56,577 bases of DNA, from contig CAZSUZ010000006.1 of assembly GCA_964610165.1 (NCBI GenBank), positions 1 through 56,577 of the forward strand, given 5' to 3'. Of this stretch, positions 49,372 to 56,299 are shown one piece after another. The stretch comes from MFZZ01 sp964610165 (GTDB lineage Bacteria; Patescibacteriota; Microgenomatia; UBA1406; GWC2-37-13). The number at the start of each line of letters is the position of its first letter. The first letter of the stretch is position 1. The position numbers and the translations under genes are program-made. The notes beneath the pieces are model-generated. The model searched no databases and was not told where the DNA came from. It worked only from the letters and a program-made list of their open reading frames with translations.

Positions 49372-50694
49372 AAGTTTTTTAAGAAGAACTTCTCGTTCAT
49401 TTTGCAATTTTCCTTCATCAACTTCTTCGAAAATTGTTTCCAAAATCTTTCCAATTTCTGGGCCAGGTTTTATACCTAATTCTTTCATAACATCATTGCC
49501 ATCTATTTTTAGATCTTTTATAGAAAATGGTACAACTTGTACTTCTTCAATTCTTTTTTTGAAAAGTTCTGTTCGCCAAGAAGTTTCACTAGAACCAGAG
49601 CCTAATCTGTCACCTGTTCGTAAAGCTAACATTTCATCAATATTTTCAACTCCAACTTCGCGAATAAATCTGCGAATTGCTTTGTCACTTTGTTCTTCTG
49701 AAACAGTAAACTGATGAAGTCGTACTAAATTTACCAATTTTTCTTTTTGTTTATTAGAAAGTTTAAATCTATCTGCAATTTGTTCCGCTTGTTGTGCACC
49801 AACAACTTCATGATTGTAAAACGTAATAATGCCAGTTTTTTCATCTTTTCTATATGTTTCTTTTTTTCCAATATCATGAATGAGCGTTGCAAAACGAGTT
49901 ATCGGATCTTTTGAAGAACAATGACGAAGAGATTCAATTAAATGTGTACCAACATCATAAATATGATGACGTTCTGGACTTACTTGATCAATATCAAAAC
50001 AGCTTGTAACTTCTGGAAGAATATCTTTTAAAATACCAACATCTTTTAACAAATATATTCCTTCTGCGGGGAAATCTGATTCTAATATTTTAAAAAACTC
50101 TTCTCGAATGCGTTCCCATGAAATAAGTTTAATTAAATGTGCATTTTTTTTAATTGATTCAAGCGTTTTTTCTTCAATATGAAATTGAAGTTGTGAAGAT
50201 TGTCGAATAGCACGCATTAAACGAAGTGCGTCTTCATTAAACCTAATATCAGGATCGCCCACAGCACGTATAATCTTTGCTTCAATGTCTTTTTTACCTG
50301 CATATGGATCAACATATTCTGTTCCATCAAAAGCAATGGCATTCATTGTAAAATCGCGTCGGGCTAAATCTTCTTCTATTTTGTCTGCCCACTCAACGTT
50401 ATCCGGATGGCGTGTATTAGAATAACCAGATTCTTTACGAAATGTAGTAACTTCAAAAACAACTTTTTCACCATCAATTTCTTCTGGAATGCCTACAGTT
50501 CCAAAGGTATTTTCATAAAAACTATGAGGAAAAAGTTTCATTATCTCTTCAGGTTTAGCATTTGTTGTAAAATCCCAGTCATCAACTGTTTTGTTCATAA
50601 GAAGTCCTCGGACTGTTCCACCAACAATATAAATTTTGAAGCCAGCAGTTTGAAATTGCTTCATGAAGTTTTGAATAAAATCTGGAAGTTTCAT
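49351..50694 (-). CDS. cca: CCA-adding enzyme / tRNA nucleotidyltransferase with HD domain
   Basis: 447 residues. Class II poly(A)-polymerase/CCA head: GGTVRG (25-30), D-x-D in 'VDDWDFTT' (Asp39, Asp41), 'LARRDFTMNAIAFD' (~107-120) and 'RFNEDALRLMRAIR' (~153). An HD domain ('TRFATLIHDIGKKETY', ~265) could hydrolyse 2',3'-cyclic phosphates. It adds CCA to tRNAs, needed because five of the seven tRNA genes here do not encode it. Its C-terminus (HDYKAK) is encoded in the right copy of the 18-base direct repeat, and its stop sits at the repeat edge. Confidence 0.93.
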   Translation of the reverse strand: MKLPDFIQNFMKQFQTAGFKIYIVGGTVRGLLMNKTVDDWDFTTNAKPEEIMKLFPHSFYENTFGTVGIPEEIDGEKVVFEVTTFRKESGYSNTRHPDNVEWADKIEEDLARRDFTMNAIAFDGTEYVDPYAGKKDIEAKIIRAVGDPDIRFNEDALRLMRAIRQSSQLQFHIEEKTLESIKKNAHLIKLISWERIREEFFKILESDFPAEGIYLLKDVGILKDILPEVTSCFDIDQVSPERHHIYDVGTHLIESLRHCSSKDPITRFATLIHDIGKKETYRKDEKTGIITFYNHEVVGAQQAEQIADRFKLSNKQKEKLVNLVRLHQFTVSEEQSDKAIRRFIREVGVENIDEMLALRTGDRLGSGSSETSWRTELFKKRIEEVQVVPFSIKDLKIDGNDVMKELGIKPGPEIGKILETIFEEVDEGKLQNEREVLLKKLHDYKAK

Positions 50695-50719
50695 TATGAA
50701 GATATTATAGCGTAAACTG

Positions 50720-51586
50720 TTATTTAATAAATCCCTTCAAAATATCTAAATTTTCTTTATCTGGGCCTTTATCATCAAAACCTGGGGTTTCGATAATAAA
50801 AGGTAATTGTTTTGTACGAGGATTATTCAAAAAATTTTTAAAAACTTGTATGCCGACTTTTCCTTCACCAATATTTTCATGACGATCTCTTAAGCTACCA
50901 AATTCATCTCGACTATCATTTAAATGCATCAGTTCCAGTTTGTTAAAACCAATTTTATTGTCAAAGTCTGATAAAAAGTTTTCAAAATTATCTTGAGAAT
51001 TTAAATCATAACCAGCTGCATGTAAATGACATGTATCTAAGCATACTTTTATACGGTCATCATTTACATCTTCTAAAATATTTGATAATTGCTCAATTGT
51101 GCGACCAATTTTTCTATTTCCTGCATTTTCTAAAATAAGAACTGTATCTTTAGGAGTTTCTGCAAGGACAGTTTTTAACTGAGAAATAAGATTTTTATAA
51201 CTATCAGAAGTTCGTGTTTCTAAATAATTATCAACAGGCATTTTGCCTTCTTTAAAAGATCCAGTATGAACAACACTACCTCGAATCTCCATTTTACTAG
51301 CCAAATTAAGTTCAAAAATTAAAGATTTTAAAGATTTTTTACCCGTTTCATTACCATCTGCAAAATTAATTAAATAACAAGCATGAAAGTAAGTGGGAGC
51401 AATGTCCAATTCATTTTTACGATTTATAAAATCTGTAATATCAGAATCTGTAAATTTAGAATCACTCCACATCATTGGAGAACTTGAAAATATCTGAAGA
51501 CAATTACCTCCTTTTTCTATAAGACTGTCGAGAGTTTTTGTTAAACCATTAGAGGTAGAAAGATGAGCGCCGAGTTTATAAATCAT
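50720..51586 (-). CDS. nfo: Endonuclease IV (AP endonuclease)
   Basis: 288 residues, TIM barrel. It cuts 5' to abasic sites using three Zn ions. Ligand motifs: 'GAHLSTSNGL' (His), 'FHACYLINFAD', 'VVHTGSFKEG', 'ILENAGN' (Glu), 'VCLDTCHLHAAGYDL' (Asp, His), 'LMHLNDSRDEFGSLRDRHENIGEG' (His, Asp, His) and 'PFIIETPG' (Glu). All expected metal ligands are present. TAGAAT ends 6 bases before the ATG. With MutM it forms a base-excision repair pair. Confidence 0.96.
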   Translation of the reverse strand: MIYKLGAHLSTSNGLTKTLDSLIEKGGNCLQIFSSSPMMWSDSKFTDSDITDFINRKNELDIAPTYFHACYLINFADGNETGKKSLKSLIFELNLASKMEIRGSVVHTGSFKEGKMPVDNYLETRTSDSYKNLISQLKTVLAETPKDTVLILENAGNRKIGRTIEQLSNILEDVNDDRIKVCLDTCHLHAAGYDLNSQDNFENFLSDFDNKIGFNKLELMHLNDSRDEFGSLRDRHENIGEGKVGIQVFKNFLNNPRTKQLPFIIETPGFDDKGPDKENLDILKGFIK

Positions 51587-51612
51587 GACTACATTCTAAC
51601 ATGAAGTAAGAG

Positions 51613-51644
51613 TGTGCCGTCCCGATAATTATCGGGACGGCACA
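51613..51644 (-). other. GC-rich palindromic hairpin after the 51652-51930 gene
   Basis: TGTGCCGTCCCGATAA (51613-51628) is exactly complementary to TTATCGGGACGGCACA (51629-51644): a perfect 32-base palindrome 7 bases beyond the minus-strand stop. Its outer arms match those at 17195-17225 (TGTG-G/C-CGTCCCG) except for one compensated base pair. No T-tract is present. Confidence 0.82.
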
Positions 51645-51651
51645 GACAAGC

Positions 51652-51930
51652 TTATCCAAGAATGAGAATTACAGTTGTTGGACCTTGATCTTGGTCCAAT
51701 TCATACCGTTGAAACTCAGGATTCCAGATAAGCGGTTGCCAACTGGTTGCCTCAACAGTGCCTGCATTGATACCATCTGGCACATTGGCAACAACTGCAT
51801 GGGTAAGATCGTTTAATGAATGTTTGTCATTAATCGAAAACAACAGTGCTTGTGCGTTTTTTAAGCCATGCACTGTGTGTTTTTCCCACAAGTTTTCAGT
51901 TGCTGTATTGAGTAATAAATGAAACGACAT
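51652..51930 (-). CDS. SD-led hypothetical protein (92 residues)
   Basis: Soluble and beta-rich, unrecognised: 'MSFHLLLNTATENLWEKHTVHGLKNAQ', 'DLTHAVVANVPDGINAGTVEATSWQPLIW' and an acidic Asp-Gln segment before 'TTVILILG'. TAGGAGGTG lies before the ATG inside a small hairpin. It has its own TATAAT (51982-51987), a leader dyad and a GC palindrome after the stop. Codons are richer in G+C than in nfo or hrcA beside it. It belongs to the orphan SD-led set. Confidence 0.82.
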   Translation of the reverse strand: MSFHLLLNTATENLWEKHTVHGLKNAQALLFSINDKHSLNDLTHAVVANVPDGINAGTVEATSWQPLIWNPEFQRYELDQDQGPTTVILILG

Positions 51931-51932
51931 AT

Positions 51933-51948
51933 TGCACCTCCTAGTGCA
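51933..51948 (-). promoter_or_regulatory. Hairpin presenting or masking the SD of the 92-residue gene
   Basis: On the minus strand TGCAC (51948-51944) pairs with GTGCA (51937-51933) around the loop TAGGAG, so the SD AGGAGGTG is half in the loop, half in the stem. A second dyad, ATGTTG/CAACAT (51961-51978), lies just upstream near the transcription start. Confidence 0.55.
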
Positions 51949-52036
51949 TTATTACCATACATGTTGATTGAACAACATAATATTATATCAAATTAGGCTT
52001 ATAATATTAATTTATGCTTCGTAAATTGATTAGCAC

Positions 52037-52073
52037 TTGACACCAGTTAGCAGAGTTGATATATTAATGCTAA
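52037..52073 (+). promoter_or_regulatory. hrcA promoter with diverged CIRCE operator
   Basis: TTGACA (52037-52042), 17-base spacer, TATATT (52060-52065); the ATG follows 9 bases later. TTAGCA (52047-52052) and TGCTAA (52068-52073) are 15 bases apart, exactly the outer arms and 27-base length of CIRCE (TTAGCACTC-N9-GAGTGCTAA), but the inner CTC/GAG is lost. A further half-site TTAGCACTT (52030-52038) overlaps the -35. HrcA autorepression is the expected consequence. Confidence 0.65.
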
Positions 52074-52074
52074 T

Positions 52075-52809
52075 ATGGATGATCTAACACAACGACAAAT
52101 AGATATCCTGGCGGCAATTGTTCGCGAACAAACCGAAACAGGAGATCCAGTCGGTTCAGAAATTCTAGAAAAAAAATATAAACTTGGTGTTTCACCAGCA
52201 ACTATTCGAAATGAAATGGTGGAACTTGAAAAGAAAAAGTATCTTGTAAAAACTCATTTTTCTTCAGGACGTGTTCCTTCTTCAAAAGGATATCGTTTTT
52301 ATATTAAAAATATTATGAAGGAAAAAGAGCTTTCTACAGTAGATGAAGTAGCTTATAAACATAGTATTTGGGATGAGCGCGATAAAGAATACAGAATGTT
52401 TACACAAGCAACTCGTATTTTAGCGCAAAAAACTGGTCTATTATCACTTATTACAACAAATTCTGGTGATTTATATTACTCAGGTATTAGTAATTTAATA
52501 AATCGTGATGAATTTGTAACATTTGATAGTCGTCGTATTTTTACTCGATTAGATGAAGCCAACTTTTGGGAAGAAATTTTAAAATTAGCTTATGTAACAG
52601 ATCAAGATGTTATGTTTATATTAGGTCAAGATGATTTTAAAGATCCATTATTTGAATCTTGTTCTAGTGTGTTTGGCGAATTTGAATCACCACAAGTTAA
52701 AGGAATTGTTGGTGTAATTGGTCCAAAATCTATTCGTTATGAAGATGTTGTACCTCAAATTCGATTCTTTTCACAACTAATAGAAGATATTATGAGAGAA
52801 ACTAAATAA
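52075..52809 (+). CDS. hrcA: Heat-shock repressor HrcA (short form)
   Basis: 244 residues against the usual ~340. The N-terminal winged helix is intact ('RQIDILAAIVREQTETGDPVGSEIL', 'GVSPATIRNEMVELEKKKYLVKTHFSSGRVPSSKGYRFYI'). The GAF-like sensor is trimmed; the C-terminal 'KGIVGVIGPKSIRYEDVVPQIRFFSQLI' is conserved. It represses chaperone genes through CIRCE when GroEL is free. It is first in hrcA-grpE-dnaK, on a probably leaderless mRNA. Confidence 0.95.
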   Translation: MDDLTQRQIDILAAIVREQTETGDPVGSEILEKKYKLGVSPATIRNEMVELEKKKYLVKTHFSSGRVPSSKGYRFYIKNIMKEKELSTVDEVAYKHSIWDERDKEYRMFTQATRILAQKTGLLSLITTNSGDLYYSGISNLINRDEFVTFDSRRIFTRLDEANFWEEILKLAYVTDQDVMFILGQDDFKDPLFESCSSVFGEFESPQVKGIVGVIGPKSIRYEDVVPQIRFFSQLIEDIMRETK

Positions 52810-52811
52810 TT

Positions 52812-53315
52812 ATGACAAAAAAACATACAGATAAAACCAAACATGTGGAAGAAGTAGAAATAAATGAAGAAGTTGTAGATGTTAAATCTCAATTGGAAGA
52901 AGCACAAAAACAATCGGAAGAATTTAAAGGTATGTATTTAAGAGCACTTGCAGATTATAAGAATTTGGAAAATAGAACCCGAACAGAACGTGAACAAATG
53001 AGAGATGTAGTTAAGAAACAAGTTATTGAACAGTTTTTTCCAGTAATTGACAATTTAGATCAAGCAGAAGTTTTTACAAAAGATCCAGGTTTACAAATGA
53101 TTAGTAAATCATTTAGACAAGTTTTAAAAAATGTAGGAGTTACAGAAATTGAGTTATTAGGTACAGAATATGATCCACACAAAGCAGAAGTTGTAGAAGT
53201 TGTGGAAGGTGACGATGACAATATAATCGTCGAAGTAGTTCAAAAAGGATATATGTTAAACGGAACCGTTATAAGACCAGGACTGGTCAAAGTTAGTAAA
53301 GTCCAATCGAAATAA
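52812..53315 (+). CDS. grpE: Nucleotide exchange factor GrpE
   Basis: 167 residues. A charged N-terminus precedes a long coiled coil (~18-70), then 'RALADYKNLENRTRTEREQ', the four-helix part with 'FFPVIDNLDQAEVF' and the beta-wing 'VTEIELLGTEYDPHKAEVVEVVEG' to 'GYMLNGTVIRPGLVKVSK'. It releases ADP from DnaK. Two bases after hrcA. Confidence 0.96.
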   Translation: MTKKHTDKTKHVEEVEINEEVVDVKSQLEEAQKQSEEFKGMYLRALADYKNLENRTRTEREQMRDVVKKQVIEQFFPVIDNLDQAEVFTKDPGLQMISKSFRQVLKNVGVTEIELLGTEYDPHKAEVVEVVEGDDDNIIVEVVQKGYMLNGTVIRPGLVKVSKVQSK

Positions 53316-53339
53316 ATATTACAAATTAAATTGAATACT

Positions 53340-55247
53340 ATGTCAAAAACAATAGGTATCGACCTCGGAACAACAAACTCAGCAGTAGCCGTTATGGAAG
53401 CTGGAAAACCAAAAATTATTTATTCTAAAGAAGGAAGAAATACAATTCCTTCAGTCATTGATCCAACAAAACGAATAGTTGGAGATGTCGCAAAAAGACA
53501 ACTTGTATTAAATCCACATAAAACTCTTTATTCTGTAAAGCGTTTAATGGGAAGAATGTATAAAGATCCTTCAATAGAACGTGACAAAACCTTTATTCCT
53601 TACAAAATTAAAGAAGGAAAAGAAGGTCGTGTCGAAATTGAAGTAGAAGGAAAAACATACACACCACAAGAAATTTCTGCAATGGTACTTACAAAAGTAA
53701 AAGAAGATGCAGAAGCATATTTAGGTGAAAAAGTAACAAAAGCTGTTATTACAGTTCCTGCATATTTTGATGATGCACAAAGACAAGCAACCAAACAAGC
53801 AGGAGAAATTGCAGGTTTAGAAGTAGAACGTATTCTAAATGAACCTACAGCAGCAGCACTTGCATACGGATTAGATAAATCACATGCACATACAATTGCT
53901 GTATATGATTTAGGTGGAGGAACATTTGATATTACAGTTCTCGAACTTGGAGAAGGAGTTTTCGAAGTAAAAGCCACAAACGGAGATACACATCTTGGTG
54001 GTGACGACTTTGATAAAGTTCTTATCGATTATATTGCTGAAGAATACAAAAAAGAGCAAGGTGTAGATCTTACAAAAGATGTACAAGCTCTTCAACGATT
54101 AAAAGAAGCAGCAGAAAAAGCAAAGATTGAACTTTCATCTTCAACAGAAGCTGAAATTAATCTTCCATATATAACTGTTCAAAACGGACAGCCATTACAT
54201 TTAGTAATGAAAATTACTCGTGCCAAGTTTGAATCACTTGTTGACGAATTAATTCAACGTTCATTTAAGCCTGTACGCGATGTCTTAAAAGATGCAGGAA
54301 TTGCAGCAAAAGACATTGATGAAGTAATTTTAGTTGGAGGAATGACACGTGTTCCAAAAATTATTGAAGAAGTAAAAGCATTTTTCGGAAAAGATCCAAA
54401 TAGATCTGTAAATCCAGATGAAGTAGTTGCAATTGGTGCAGCAATTCAAGCTGGAATTCTAACTGGTGAAGCAAAAGACGTTGTGCTCTTGGATGTTACA
54501 CCATTAACACTTGGTGTCGAAACACTCGGTGGTGTTACAACGCCACTTATTACCAGAAACACAACTGTTCCAACTTCGAAATCAGAAGTATTCTCAACAG
54601 CTCAAGACAATCAAACGCAAGTACAAATTCATGTACTACAGGGAGAACGTCCAATGGCTCGAGATAATAAATCACTCGGAACCTTTAACTTGGATGGTAT
54701 TCCACCAGCTCCACGAGGTGTTCCACAAGTAGAGGTAACATTTGATCTTGATGCAAACGGATTATTAACAGTAACTGCTAAAGATAAAGCATCTGGAAAA
54801 TCTCAGAGTATTACTATTTCTGGTTCAACCGGACTTAGTAAAGATGAAATTGAAAAGATGAAAGAAGAAGCAGAAAAGAATGCAGAAACAGATAAAGCAA
54901 TTAAAGAAAAGATTGAAGCAAAAAATAAAGCTGAACATCTTATCTATACTGCCGAAAAATCACTCAAAGATGGTGGTGATAAAGTTCCTGCAGATCTTAA
55001 AACAGAAGTTGAAGGAAAGTTAAAAGAAGTAAAAGAATTAGTCGAAAAAGAAGAATCAACAGCACAAGAAATTGATACTAAAGTTGGAGAACTTTCTGAA
55101 AGCCTTCAAAAAATAGGTCAAGCTGCATATCAACAACAGCAACAAAATCCAGAACAACCTGCAGATGGACAGGAAGCTGGAGATTCAACAGAAGAAAAGA
55201 AAGATGACAAGAAAAAAGATGTAGAAGAAGGCGAAGTTGTAGAATAA
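53340..55247 (+). CDS. dnaK: Chaperone DnaK (Hsp70)
   Basis: 635 residues from ATG 53340 (a TTG nine bases earlier is possible but adds nothing conserved). The ATPase domain has 'IGIDLGTTNSAVAVME', 'VITVPAYFDDAQRQATKQAGEIAGLEV' and 'YDLGGGTFDITVLE'; the linker 'DVVLLDVTPLTLG' leads to the substrate domain and a helical lid. The last ~30 residues are Gln- then Asp/Lys/Glu-rich, ending EEGEVVE in place of the usual EEVD-like tail. It is 24 bases after grpE. Confidence 0.97.
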   Translation: MSKTIGIDLGTTNSAVAVMEAGKPKIIYSKEGRNTIPSVIDPTKRIVGDVAKRQLVLNPHKTLYSVKRLMGRMYKDPSIERDKTFIPYKIKEGKEGRVEIEVEGKTYTPQEISAMVLTKVKEDAEAYLGEKVTKAVITVPAYFDDAQRQATKQAGEIAGLEVERILNEPTAAALAYGLDKSHAHTIAVYDLGGGTFDITVLELGEGVFEVKATNGDTHLGGDDFDKVLIDYIAEEYKKEQGVDLTKDVQALQRLKEAAEKAKIELSSSTEAEINLPYITVQNGQPLHLVMKITRAKFESLVDELIQRSFKPVRDVLKDAGIAAKDIDEVILVGGMTRVPKIIEEVKAFFGKDPNRSVNPDEVVAIGAAIQAGILTGEAKDVVLLDVTPLTLGVETLGGVTTPLITRNTTVPTSKSEVFSTAQDNQTQVQIHVLQGERPMARDNKSLGTFNLDGIPPAPRGVPQVEVTFDLDANGLLTVTAKDKASGKSQSITISGSTGLSKDEIEKMKEEAEKNAETDKAIKEKIEAKNKAEHLIYTAEKSLKDGGDKVPADLKTEVEGKLKEVKELVEKEESTAQEIDTKVGELSESLQKIGQAAYQQQQQNPEQPADGQEAGDSTEEKKDDKKKDVEEGEVVE

Positions 55248-55265
55248 TTAATCGACATTAACTTG

Positions 55266-55296
55266 ACGGGGCGTATTGTATAATAATGCGCCCCGT
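55266..55296 (+). terminator. Hairpin between dnaK and dnaJ
   Basis: ACGGGGCG (55266-55273) pairs with CGCCCCGT (55289-55296), with ATT/AAT extending the stem. Only a weak T-rich stretch follows, so attenuation rather than full termination is likely. dnaJ has its own TATAAT (55302-55307) ending 8 bases before its ATG. Confidence 0.6.
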
Positions 55297-55315
55297 TACT
55301 TTATAATAGAACCTT

Positions 55316-56161
55316 ATGAAAGATTTTTACGAAGTATTAGGTGTTTCAAAAAGTGCAACTGCAGCAGAGATAAAATCTGCTTATCGAAAGCTTGCGCTAC
55401 AATGGCATCCTGATAAAAATAAATCACCAGAAGCTGAAGCAAAATTTAAAGAAATAAACAATGCATACAGTGTTCTTTCTGATGAAAAAAAACGTCAAAT
55501 GTATGATCAAGTTGGACATCAACGATATAATCAAACGGGTGGTGCATCAGGATTTGGTGGAAGTGGTTTTGGTGGTCAACAAGGTCCATTTAGCTATTAT
55601 TCTAATATGGGCGGTCAAGATGTTAACTTTGATTTTGGCGGCGTAGATCCGTTTGATATTTTTGAACAGTTTTTTGGTGGTGGCGGTGGGCGAAGACAAA
55701 CTCGTCGTAATATTTATGAAATGCAACTTACTTTTGATGAAGCAGTAAAAGGTGTAACTAAAACTGCTGTTATTGGTGGTAAAGAAAGAAAAATTAAAGT
55801 TCCAGCAGGTGTTGATAGCGGTTCTCGCATCCGATTTACCGATTTTGATATTCAGGTTCGTGTTCAGTCTCATCCGTTTTTTAAACGTGAAGGGCAAGAT
55901 GTATATGTAGAAAAAACTATTTCGTTTCCTCAAGCTGCGCTTGGTGATACAGTTGAAGTAAGAACTATCGATGATTCGGTAAAACTTAAAGTTCGACCAG
56001 GAACTCAAACAAATCAGGCAGTTCGACTGAAAGATAAGGGTATTCCGTATCCAAATTCTAAGCAGCGTGGTGATCAGTATGTTGTTTTTAAAGTTGAAAT
56101 TCCTGAGAAGTTAAGTGGAAAGGCTAAGAAATTGATTGAGGAGTTAAAGAAAGAGCTTTAA
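55316..56161 (+). CDS. DnaJ-type co-chaperone without zinc finger (CbpA-like)
   Basis: 281 residues. The J-domain (1-~65) has the essential HPD in 'LQWHPDKNKSPEAE'. A Gly/Phe-rich linker (~75-125) is followed directly by the C-terminal substrate-binding domains ('MQLTFDEAVKGVTKTAVIGGKERKIKVPAGVDSGSRIRF', 'DVYVEKTISFPQAALGDTVEV'). The four CxxCxGxG zinc repeats of classical DnaJ are absent, which makes it CbpA-like. It stimulates DnaK ATPase. It is placed straight after dnaK, with its own promoter. Confidence 0.94.
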   Translation: MKDFYEVLGVSKSATAAEIKSAYRKLALQWHPDKNKSPEAEAKFKEINNAYSVLSDEKKRQMYDQVGHQRYNQTGGASGFGGSGFGGQQGPFSYYSNMGGQDVNFDFGGVDPFDIFEQFFGGGGGRRQTRRNIYEMQLTFDEAVKGVTKTAVIGGKERKIKVPAGVDSGSRIRFTDFDIQVRVQSHPFFKREGQDVYVEKTISFPQAALGDTVEVRTIDDSVKLKVRPGTQTNQAVRLKDKGIPYPNSKQRGDQYVVFKVEIPEKLSGKAKKLIEELKKEL

Positions 56162-56183
56162 AATTTTCTGTAAGTACAGTTAC

Positions 56184-56273
56184 GTTCCAGATTCTGCCGC
56201 TCACCACCTCGACAAATGCGTATCAAAACACCAACGCATTTGGTCAAGGCCTCTGGCTCGCGCCACCTGTTCC
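56184..56273. repeat. ~90-base dispersed repeat, copy 2
   Basis: Same ends as 49261-49349: GTTCCAGATTCTGCCGCTCA at the left and CTCGCGCCACCTGTTCC at the right. The middle is different in sequence but again a hairpin (AAATGCGT with ACGCATTT, continued by a GTC/GAC-type outer stem). No long flanking duplication is visible here, though GTTCC bounds both ends. It lies between dnaJ and the next gene. Confidence 0.78.
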
Positions 56274-56299
56274 GTTTTTTTCTTATTGATCCTAATTTT

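Noticed and set aside
49246..49479. 77-codon plus-strand frame across the repeat
   Set aside because: It is made of repeat sequence and the antisense of the CCA-enzyme end, with no SD or -10 of its own.
52030..52056. A canonical CIRCE beginning at TTAGCACTT
   Set aside because: The expected right half GAGTGCTAA is absent at the correct spacing; the better dyad is 52047-52073.
53331..53339. TTG start for dnaK
   Set aside because: The conserved N-terminus MSKTIGIDLG begins at ATG 53340.
49261..56273. Integron attC sites as the identity of the ~90-base repeats
   Set aside because: Their conserved ends are not inverted complements and lack the GTTRRRY/RYYYAAC boxes; no integrase is visible.
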